Shown here: positions 6,924 to 13,660 of the stretch, piece after piece
Layout of the letters: the number at the start of each line of letters is the position of its first letter
Position numbering within the stretch: position 1 is the stretch's first letter
DNA from: Brachionus koreanus
Lineage: Eukaryota > Rotifera > Eurotatoria > Ploima > Brachionidae
NCBI GenBank assembly: GCA_016987375.1
Contig: PJRA01000288.1
Location: 23,921-37,580 of the forward strand
Reading direction: 5' to 3'
Length of the DNA: 13,660 nt
Translations under genes and position numbers: made by a program
The notes under the pieces: generated by a model
What the model saw: the letters and a program-made list of their open reading frames with translations, nothing else
Databases searched by the model: none
What the model was told of the DNA's origin: nothing

Positions 6924-9113
6924 ATGTCATATTTATTTTTTTTTTCTTTAATACCATTGATATTTTCTAGTAAATATTGTCAATTTCAAGATCAAAATTT
7001 TCATTGCATGATCAATGATCGAATTGATCAAAATTTTGTTCAATTAGTGCGAAATATTAGCCATGATGTTTCAGTGTTCATTTTTGATTTTAATCATTCA
7101 ACTTATTCTCAATCAGACATTCCATATCCAAAAGAGCTGTTCGAATCCAAAACAATAATTTTAAAAAATGTAAAACAATTTGAATTAAACAGTGTTTCAC
7201 CTTTTTTTTTTACTTTCTTCTCAAATGTAATGATATCAAGCTCAATTTTTAAATTTGTTTACAACAATAAATCTTTATCGATCAAAAAAAACTGTAAAGA
7301 AATATTTTTTAAAAATAGATTTTTTTATTTATTCTATAATCACATATACATTACTTTTGATTCAGATAATCAGTATCCAAGTACCATATGTCCGTATGCA
7401 TTTGATGATTTACCAGTTTTTTATCTAGAAATTAAAAATCTCAGCTTAACGAACCAATTCAAGTTGTTCAATATTTTAAATAAGTCTATTAATGTTAATA
7501 TAGACGCTCTTAAAATTAGCAACAGTGTTATAAAATGGGATAGAAGTATTATGAGTCAAGCTTTTGGAGGCACACTATTAAAATTGGAATTTATAAATTC
7601 AACTTTATTTGATTTTAATCTTTCGAGAGGAAATCTTTTGAATTCATTAGTTTTTAATTTACTAAATATGAAAGAATTTTTAATTGATTCAAGTCAAGAA
7701 TGGCTTTTACATGTGAATGAAAAGAATAGCATTGATTTGAATGATTGTTATCAAATAACTCGTCGTCACAGATTTGGCACAAAATTTGTTCATTTAATTT
7801 TGAATAGTTCAAATTATCTCTATCCAGATGAAGACTTTTGTCATTTTAAAAACTTTCCACATCATCAACTAATATTTCCGGTGATTGATTCACCAACAAA
7901 TTTAACATGCACTTGCACTCTTACATGGCTGATTATTAATTGGAGACTGGAACAAATTTTCAACACAAATCAATCTCATTTTTTTTCCAATTTTTCCATG
8001 CAAACACTGTCAATGCATGACTGTTTTATTAATTTTTATTTTCACTTGGAAAAATGTAATTTAGAACAGAGACTAATTAATTGTGGAAGAAATGTAAACC
8101 ATTCTTATTATTCAACATGTGACCCAAATGTTAGCTATTATCGAAAAGAATGTGTAAGAAAGTTTATAGAAATTGTTTGTATGTTGATAATAGCTGTTGT
8201 AGGTTCAGTATTAATATTTTTTCTATTGATATCACTTTGTCTTAAGTCAAAAAAACAAAATGTTGAAAAGTTGTATGTAAGTGAGCTTGTGTTTGAATTC
8301 TTGTCATGTTTACTATTATTTTTTCCATCATTTGTCCGAATATCTGACAATTATTTTGGTGAATTTTACAATGAGAAAACATGTGAGTTGGACTATCGAT
8401 CAAATTCTTACAAATTAAGCAATTTGAATGTATTTTTGATAAATTTTTTCAACTATACCGTGATAACTGCAGCAAATATATCAAATATTCTAGTTGTCTT
8501 TTACACTCTAATTAGTGTATTTAGGCCTTTTAGATTTAAAAAATTTCTAAAATCTAATTTTTCACTCACTTTCGTGATTATTTCAGTTTCACTATTTGCT
8601 TTATTATTCAATTTGGATCATTTTATGGTATGCTATTTTAGTACATGTTCTCAAATTACAGCTCATGGCAAAAAAATGAGTTTTGTAATTATTATCAAAA
8701 ATGGCATGATATTTTTAATAGCTTTTGGTGATTTGATTTTAAACGTATGGTTAATAAATTATTTGCTTATTAAAGCAAGACAACAAAAAAATCTTTCTGT
8801 CACATTGAAAATCTATATTCAAAAGTATGAAGAAATGTTTTTAAAGCCAATTTTAAAACTAATTCTCAACAGTATACTAATACTATGTTTGATTGCAATT
8901 CCACATTTTATGCTTTCATATTACAAAATAAAAAGCGTAACTGAATTTACTGAATATCCTCTAGTTGATAAATATTCAAAATATGTCAACTCATCACATA
9001 GAATATATTTAATATTGTCAAATTTGTTTTTTATTTCAAACATTTTACAGAGAGTAAGTGTCAATCTAAAATTATCCAATGGCATAGAATATTGGTTAAC
9101 TTTATTTAATTAG
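6924..9113 (+). CDS. Seven-transmembrane receptor with large LRR-like ectodomain
   Basis: This is an intronless gene for 729 residues, by position a cell-surface receptor. Residues 1-16 form a hydrophobic signal peptide. Residues 17-412 are extracellular with more than ten N-x-S/T sites and repeated L-x-x-L/F-x-N-type strands resembling degenerate leucine-rich repeats. They end in a Cys cluster (CTCTLTWL at 329-336, Cys367, Cys378, Cys387) like an LRR C-terminal cap. Seven hydrophobic helices follow at about 415-439, 448-470, 503-533, 546-568, 585-616, 640-666 and 691-715. Cys487 before helix 3 and Cys570/Cys575 after helix 4 could form the usual GPCR disulphide. Helix 3 ends in LISVFRPFRFKKF, reminiscent of rhodopsin-class receptors but without DRY. 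The cytoplasmic tail is very short. The ligand is unknown. It is probably a lineage-specific, perhaps chemosensory, receptor; that role is inference. Confidence 0.85.
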   Translation: MSYLFFFSLIPLIFSSKYCQFQDQNFHCMINDRIDQNFVQLVRNISHDVSVFIFDFNHSTYSQSDIPYPKELFESKTIILKNVKQFELNSVSPFFFTFFSNVMISSSIFKFVYNNKSLSIKKNCKEIFFKNRFFYLFYNHIYITFDSDNQYPSTICPYAFDDLPVFYLEIKNLSLTNQFKLFNILNKSINVNIDALKISNSVIKWDRSIMSQAFGGTLLKLEFINSTLFDFNLSRGNLLNSLVFNLLNMKEFLIDSSQEWLLHVNEKNSIDLNDCYQITRRHRFGTKFVHLILNSSNYLYPDEDFCHFKNFPHHQLIFPVIDSPTNLTCTCTLTWLIINWRLEQIFNTNQSHFFSNFSMQTLSMHDCFINFYFHLEKCNLEQRLINCGRNVNHSYYSTCDPNVSYYRKECVRKFIEIVCMLIIAVVGSVLIFFLLISLCLKSKKQNVEKLYVSELVFEFLSCLLLFFPSFVRISDNYFGEFYNEKTCELDYRSNSYKLSNLNVFLINFFNYTVITAANISNILVVFYTLISVFRPFRFKKFLKSNFSLTFVIISVSLFALLFNLDHFMVCYFSTCSQITAHGKKMSFVIIIKNGMIFLIAFGDLILNVWLINYLLIKARQQKNLSVTLKIYIQKYEEMFLKPILKLILNSILILCLIAIPHFMLSYYKIKSVTEFTEYPLVDKYSKYVNSSHRIYLILSNLFFISNILQRVSVNLKLSNGIEYWLTLFN

Positions 9114-9706
9114 AACATAAATTTAATACTATATTAGAGATAATTTTTACTTTTGATTTGTCTAACTTAAATTTTTTAAACAGTGAATTTACTTAATTAA
9201 TTACATAAAAAGAAAAGAAAAAATTTATGAAAGAAAAATCTACACAGAGACTGAATATCACAAAAAGTCTTTTACACAAGTCAAGGAGAGTGAAAAAAAA
9301 ACACAAGTAGAAATGTTCAGAATTTAATTGATTTCAGTCAGGTTTAAATGAAAAGTCAAAAAACCTTGGGGTTTGAGTTGATTTTGGTTGCGTCCTTCTC
9401 AAACTAACACTCAGCACGCAAATCTTTTCAGTGTAAAAATTTTTAAAATTTTGAATTTGATAGAATTTTTTAGTTTTTAACTAAACTTTTATATTTTATG
9501 GGAAAAAAAATAAATTTTTGTGAATAATTTATTTTTAAGTTTTCATGATACGGCATAGTTCATATGAAATAGGTTACACCTAGATATTTTAAAAAAAAAC
9601 ATCACAGGTTCGATAAATGCAGACTCAATTCTTGAAAAGGTTAAGGTACAAATCTAAGATATGAGAGATTCTATGAATATTTTATAAATTGGAGTGACTA
9701 TTCCTT
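9114..9706. other. Receptor 3' flank, no gene seen
   Basis: AT-rich and non-coding. No canonical AATAAA lies close after the stop codon. A small hairpin, GTTTGAG (9370-9376) against CTCAAAC (9397-9403), is the only structure noted. Confidence 0.5.
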
Positions 9707-9809
9707 CAATGTGTTACAATAAAATATTTTATTCCTATATTTAATATAAATTTCTTTATAATGAAACACAATCTGGAAAAAATTAATTTATTCATTCAAG
9801 TAACAAAAT
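9707..9809 (+). repeat. Left inverted repeat with embedded ORF start
   Basis: This is the inverted copy of 10271-10371. It contains an ATG at 9761 that opens MKHNLEKINLFIQVTKY and runs 34 codons to a stop at 9863-9865. It is the mirror of the N-terminus encoded by the right arm. Confidence 0.8.
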
Positions 9810-9839
9810 ACAAAATTGAAGGTAAAAAAATAAAAATAA

Positions 9840-10318
9840 TCACAAATATTTCTTATTTAGATTAAAAGTTTTTGGATCTTGTTCGCTTAGAAATCGGTGT
9901 CTCGCCAGCATACTGTGTTTTTCTTTTGCTGATATTAAAGTAGCCAAAATTTTTATTGGTCCCTGCAGGACGTCCCACACGATTAAGAACTTTGTTTCTA
10001 TAATTTTATGTGAAAGCTCACACATATCAGATTGTTCAGCTAATTGGACATCGTCTATTTCTAATTTATCACTCATCGGATTGATAGAAGTATAGACATC
10101 ACTAAAATAGAGAGTCCTTCTCGATTTAGGTATAGAAGTATTAAGCGGGGTTCTTGAGAACTAAAAGGTTGACTATTTTGACTATTTTGAACATTGTTTG
10201 TCTGCAAACTTTTCAAATATGACTTAAGTTGACTTTTTTGTGATAAAAACTCATTTTCGTCAGCTGAACATTTTATTACTTGAATCAATAAATTAATTTT
10301 TTCTAGATTGTGTTTCAT
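9840..10318 (-). pseudogene. Unrecognised ORF of the inverted-repeat element, one frameshift
   Basis: The start codon at 10318 lies inside the right inverted repeat. The first frame gives MKHNLEKINLLIQVIKCSAD.., a Gln/Ser/Asn-rich segment (NNVQNSQNSQPFSSQEPR, to about 10145), and then changes to another frame near 10140. The second frame reads TSIPKSRRTLYFSDVYTS.., MSDKLEIDDVQLAEQSDM.., LIVWDVLQGPIKILATLIS and RHRFLSEQDPKTFNLNKKYL, ending at 9840. The second frame is open well upstream of its own ATG at 10076, so one ancestral ORF of about 155 codons with a single slip is more likely than two genes. An intron cannot be excluded. I recognise no family. It may be a captured host gene piece or the truncated N-terminus of a transposase. 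Confidence 0.5.
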
Positions 10319-10371
10319 TATAAAGAAATTTAGATTAAATATAGGAATAAATATTTTTTTGTAACACAGTG
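10271..10371 (-). repeat. Right inverted repeat with ORF start
   Basis: This is the inverted copy of 9707-9809 and supplies the ATG (10318) of the internal ORF. The similarity ends inward just after the codons for ..IQVIK, so the repeat covers about 15 coding codons plus a 5' leader of about 50 bp. Confidence 0.8.
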
Positions 10372-10373
10372 TA

Positions 10374-10980
10374 GAAATAAGGCTGCCCTAAAAAAAATTC
10401 TAATCTGTTTCAAAGGTTTTGAAACAAAAAAACTTTTAAATTAAATTTAGAATAATCAGTAACAATTATTTTAATTTGTTTTATAAAAATTTTTAAATTA
10501 TTTATTTTTAATGATCAAATTTGGGGATCTCTCTATTCCATAAATAAATGAATTCTAGCTAATATTGAAATTTGAAAAATATCCCTTCAATTAACCTTTT
10601 AATCTCATTGATCTGAAAATTCTTTTGGATTCAAATAAACAAATTACCGCATCTTTTTTTTTACTTTAGAACAAAAATTTATTAAAGATAATAGAAGAAA
10701 ATACTGGATATTGATTGAGTGTTTAATAAAATGATATTCTTTTGCTGTTGGTTTTTTTATTCAAATTAATGTAAAAAAAATGTCAAAGAGATAAAAAACT
10801 TGCTGATAGAGAGGCGAAATGAAAGAATTTTTTAAATTCTAAATCTAAATTAATTTTAAAAATGATCAAAAATTAATTTAATTCACAAATATTTGAAACT
10901 TTGATATCTGACAATTATGATATCTTAAATAATATAAATTAAGATTATTTTATTTTTAAAAAATTTGGTATTATCTATGA
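10374..10980. other. No gene seen
   Basis: AT-rich DNA between the inverted-repeat element and the 3' end of the GDPGP1-like gene. Both strands are heavily interrupted by stops, and I found no RNA gene or repeat structure beyond homopolymer runs. Confidence 0.5.
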
Positions 10981-10992
10981 TAGAAATAGAAA

Positions 10993-10998
10993 TTTATT
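10993..10998 (-). terminator. Polyadenylation signal AATAAA of GDPGP1-like gene
   Basis: On the minus strand AATAAA begins three bases after the TAA stop (11003-11001). The 3' UTR would therefore be extremely short, about 15-30 bases if cleavage is at the usual distance. Confidence 0.6.
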
Positions 10999-11000
10999 CT

Positions 11001-12283
11001 TTAAAATATAGAATTTTGATTAAAACTTTCTACCAAGTCTAGTTTAATTTGATTCAAATAATTAGAGTCAATATTAGCTTCATTTGCGATTTTGAACAAA
11101 AACTCTTCTGTTATCGTTTCAAAATCTTCATCTTTTGGAAGAAAAAAATGTCCAGCTAATTCACACATTGCAAAATTGATTCCCATATTATTTGAACTAA
11201 CATCTTAAACAAATATTTTTAGTTAAAATTTTTTTTTTCTAACTAGATTTCTACCAGAAGCACATTTTTTGGGCCAAATTATTGCTCTTATTGTCACAGG
11301 TCCTAATTGATCTTGGTAAGGAGCTGATTTTACCAAAATAAAATTGTGAGGTATATTTTCTCTGACAAAATAGTCACTTAACAAATTTATTGATCTTAAT
11401 GGAAATAAATTTTAAATAAAAACTTAATCAAAAATTTATTTTACTTTGAGAATTTTGAAATATTTTGACCAAAGTCACACAGTTGTAGTGAAAAGGCCGG
11501 AATAAACCAATTTTCTTTGCTAATAAACCATAAATTTTGACACAGTTTATCTGCTTTGTTAACATTTTGAATTGGAAAAGGAAAAATTGTTTTTGGATCG
11601 ATTGAATTCAAGTAATAGAGATGCATATGAAGATGATTTACTGATGCATATGCTTGGATTGAATTGAAACCAATGATTATATTTGTTGAAACTGAAAGTA
11701 GCATGAGATCGACAGCAAGTTTTATTGAATCAATATTGAGAATTTGATTTTGGTTGGAATGAAGTTTTGGAACAATTAAGCAGTGTCCATACTCTATAGG
11801 ACTATTATTAATGATTAAAAAGTCATCATTTAAATTTTGATTCTCATCCAAATGGCGTATTTTAAGCACAAATTCTTGGTCGTTTATTTTGTTAAAATTA
11901 AATTTTTTTTCGTCAAAAGGTTGATTAATGCCTAATTTAACTTGAATTTGAGAAGGCCTTTTTTCTGAATACCTTTTTGAGTTTTTCTAAACATAAAAAA
12001 AAATGATTCTTGTTTTTTGAATTTCTGTTTTAAATTGACTTGCTTGAATTATAAACTTGTGTCTTCCTGACAATATTCTTGTAGGTAAAGGTGTCTCCAG
12101 TTTAAATTTGAAGATACCGTCTGTGTTCATCAACCGATTCCATTCACTCGACAAATATTTGTCGAATTGAGAGTCAATTTTTGTCCTGGTATCAAAAAAA
12201 TTTTCCACATCGCAACATGTATATTCAAAATTTTTCATTTTTTCATCTAATCTTAGTCGTAGAGCATAATTTTCAAAATACAT
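11001..12283 (-). CDS. GDPGP1: GDP-D-glucose phosphorylase 1 homologue, four exons
   Basis: This cytosolic HIT-superfamily enzyme splits GDP-glucose with phosphate to GDP and glucose 1-phosphate; plant VTC2 is related. My model joins complement exons 12283-12044, 11986-11445, 11394-11255 and 11203-11001, which are phase-consistent and give 374 residues, close to the animal family length. Family blocks appear in order: FDKYLSSEWNRLM..GIFKFKL and TRILSG (about residues 40-72), YSEKRPSQ and FNFNKIN (about 86-115), and SPIEYGHCLIVPK (142-154). Next come the catalytic His-triad motif NHLHMHLYYL (197-206), LLSDYFVRENIPHNF (exon 3) and NFAMCELAGH (exon 4). The ATG at 12283 is the first in frame; the short N-terminus before the conserved block fits. 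Introns are 57, 50 and 51 bp. No break is visible, so the gene looks functional. Confidence 0.93.
11204..11254 (-). other. GDPGP1-like gene intron 3
   Basis: A 51-bp intron, GTAGAA..TTTAAG, phase 1. It joins ..WPKKCAS to DVSSNNMGINFAMCELAGH. A second GT five codons' reach downstream (GTTAGA) is out of phase with the acceptor. Confidence 0.75.
11395..11444 (-). other. GDPGP1-like gene intron 2
   Basis: A 50-bp intron, GTAAAATAA..CCATTAAG, phase 2. It joins ..NISKFSK to SINLLSDYFVREN in frame. Confidence 0.85.
11987..12043 (-). other. GDPGP1-like gene intron 1, apparent GC-AG class
   Basis: The frame and family alignment require joining ..HKFIIQ to KNSKRYSEKRPSQ in phase 0. The only suitable donor is GCAAGT at 12043-12038, with acceptor ATGTTTAG ending at 11987. 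The nearby GT (in AAGTCA) would shift the frame. The 57-bp length is a multiple of three, but an in-frame TAG makes retention non-productive. Confidence 0.7.
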
Positions 12284-12463
12284 AAATAAAATATAGAAAT
12301 GATTATTTTTAAAACAGTTAAATAAATTTGTCTTTGATTTTTAAGATAAAAGAAATTAAAATAATTTTTAGCAAAGTATTTAATTTAATAGGAAATTTCA
12401 AATGATCTAACTTATTTACCAGAATTTTTCTCTATAGATTTTTTAATTTAAATATGAGTATTT

Positions 12464-12483
12464 ATTCTCAGTTAACTGAGAAT
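12464..12483. repeat. 20-bp perfect palindrome upstream of GDPGP1-like gene
   Basis: ATTCTCAGTTAACTGAGAAT is identical to its reverse complement and has GTTAAC at its centre. It lies about 180 bp upstream of the GDPGP1-like start codon. It could be a dimeric transcription-factor site or a TTAA-centred scar. Confidence 0.8.
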
Positions 12484-13660
12484 CTCACTTGGGATGTTAT
12501 GTAGTATCAACGTGTAAGATGTGAAATTAAACTCCAAATAGTTTCAAATATTGAATTAAACAATTAGGTTATGATCTGTCTCAGCAACGAGACTCATGAC
12601 CATTCAAGCCGAGAGTCGCGTAACAATCATTACATGATTAGAGAACCAGCAAGAACTAAAATAATTGAACATGAAAACATGAGTAATTTTTTACTTTTTT
12701 GTTTATTTTTTTAAATAATGCAAGATATGAAACCTTCAATAAAAAGAGAAACAAGAGGATTACCCTTTTTTATTTCAAACGCTAAAATATACCGTTTTTT
12801 GATTTTTTTAGTAAAATTGCTTGAATTAAGTTAATTTGTTTCCGATGAATAAAAAATGAATATGTTTTAAGTATAATTGACACTTTTTATTAATTTTGTA
12901 ATTTATATTTAAAAATAATCCTACCTTCAGTATTTTTGCTACTAAATTGCATATAAATAACATAAGCGATAATTGTATGCCTTTTATAAAATTTTAACTT
13001 TACTGCATACTTTTTAATTTGCAAAGAACTACAAGGATTTTCTGAAAGCATAATTATTTATTTTTTTTTCATATTTTTTTAATCTGCCTCGAGCTAATGC
13101 TTCTTCAGAAATTAATTTCTAATAGCCTTTTATGTACAACTCAACTGCTGGTATATTTTTTAAAATAACCCTGCATAGATTTAATAATTTACTTGTACTA
13201 TGCAAAAATTATTAGCTACTTTAAATTAAGACCTAATGTTTTTAAAAAAAATTACCAATTTTAATTTTTAAACACTAAAGGTGGGCATAACATCTTTGTC
13301 TTTCGAAATTGAAAGAAAAAGTACTTATAATTTTCAATTATGCATGCAACTTATTTATATATTTTTAGATGAAAATAAATTTATTTTTAAAAATGAGTTC
13401 CAAAGAATAGGATGAAATTTGAAGATTTTAAAAAAATTAAAAAATTACGGAATTAAAAATTCAATAAAAAACAACTCAAACTCTAAGTGTAAATAATATA
13501 ATTAGTGTCTTTGAAATTGAAAACAAAAAAACATTGATAAATTCATATCAAATTTTTTAAATTTTTTTACATAGTCAATAAAGATCAAATTAATATTATT
13601 ATAAATTGATAGCTTGAATGTTGCAAATTTCAGCATTGATCGTTTGATCACAAAACTATT
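12484..13660. other. No gene seen; AT-rich flank
   Basis: Presumably the upstream flank of the GDPGP1-like gene. A less AT-rich patch at about 12560-12660 contains short inverted words (GACTC..GAGTC and AATCATTACATGATT) but does not fold as a tRNA by eye. Around 13080-13130 the minus strand reads ISEEALARGRLKKY for a few codons before stops, too short to call. Both strands are otherwise full of stops. Confidence 0.45.

Larger units (their letters stand above)
9707..10371. mobile_element. Compact element with ~100-bp inverted repeats
   Basis: The left arm 9707-9809 and right arm 10271-10371 are inverted copies, differing at roughly seven positions by eye. The outer end reads CACTGTGTTACA in the right arm and CAATGTGTTACA in the left. 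The right end is flanked by TA (10372-10373), while the left has TT, so a TA target duplication like that of Tc1/mariner elements is plausible but not intact. The interior carries a minus-strand ORF with no transposase motif that I recognise. It therefore looks like a non-autonomous or foldback element. Confidence 0.75.

Noticed and set aside
8138..8350. A minus-strand ORF within the receptor gene
   Set aside because: It is the antisense shadow of the well-supported 729-residue receptor and has no recognisable features.
9604..9616. GGTTCGATAAAT as a pol III B box
   Set aside because: It matches only the first half of the consensus, and no A box or stem structure lies at the right distance upstream.
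12560..12660. Possible tRNA or SINE in the less AT-rich patch
   Set aside because: There is no cloverleaf with a proper acceptor stem and T-loop, and no convincing A and B boxes; only short inverted words are present.
13020..13140. Minus-strand ISEEALARGRLKKY as an exon
   Set aside because: It is only a few codons long between stops, has no clear splice borders, and matches no family that I recognise.
1..13660. CRISPR arrays, bacterial operons or defence systems
   Set aside because: The introns, polyadenylation signal, Tc1/Gypsy relics and animal-type proteins show eukaryotic DNA; no regularly spaced repeats or ribosome-binding-site-led gene strings exist.

Overview
The window looks like animal nuclear DNA. 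It is very AT-rich, its genes are split by tiny introns (about 50-60 bp with GT..AG or GC..AG ends), and it is full of broken DNA transposons and one Ty3/Gypsy retroelement. A very AT-rich genome, very short introns, and an LRR-capped seven-helix receptor with a CTCTLTWL-type Cys cluster make a monogonont rotifer such as Brachionus my best guess. That is inference, not proof.

Layout. Positions 1-6320 are a transposon graveyard: a Tc1-like DD34E transposase relic (minus, 90-970) with two recognisable introns; an unrecognised multi-exon gene relic (plus, 1122-2246) with a terminal-repeat-like sequence inside one intron and a second copy downstream; an integrase-type transposase relic of the KRBA2/Ginger kind (plus, 2653-3819); a TTAA-flanked piggyBac-like terminus (4086-4121); a second Tc1-like N-terminal relic (minus, 4440-4703); and a Ty3/Gypsy pol relic (minus, 5165-6315) interrupted by an AT-rich insertion.

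Positions 6870-9113 hold the best-preserved gene, an intronless 729-residue receptor with a signal peptide, a large N-glycosylated ectodomain and seven membrane helices. A pyrimidine-tract/AG site and a two-codon upstream ORF precede it.

Positions 9707-10371 form a compact element of about 665 bp with inverted repeats of about 100 bp. It carries an unrecognised, once-frameshifted ORF whose start codon lies inside the repeat.

Positions 11001-12283 (minus) hold a four-exon gene for a GDP-D-glucose phosphorylase (GDPGP1 family). Its exons join in frame to 374 residues, and the first intron appears to be of the GC-AG class. The rest, to 13660, shows only AT-rich non-coding DNA and a 20-bp perfect palindrome.

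The two intact genes have no evident functional link. Everything else is mobile-element debris. I see no convincing new multi-gene system. The most novel objects are the receptor and the compact element with a start codon in each repeat arm.
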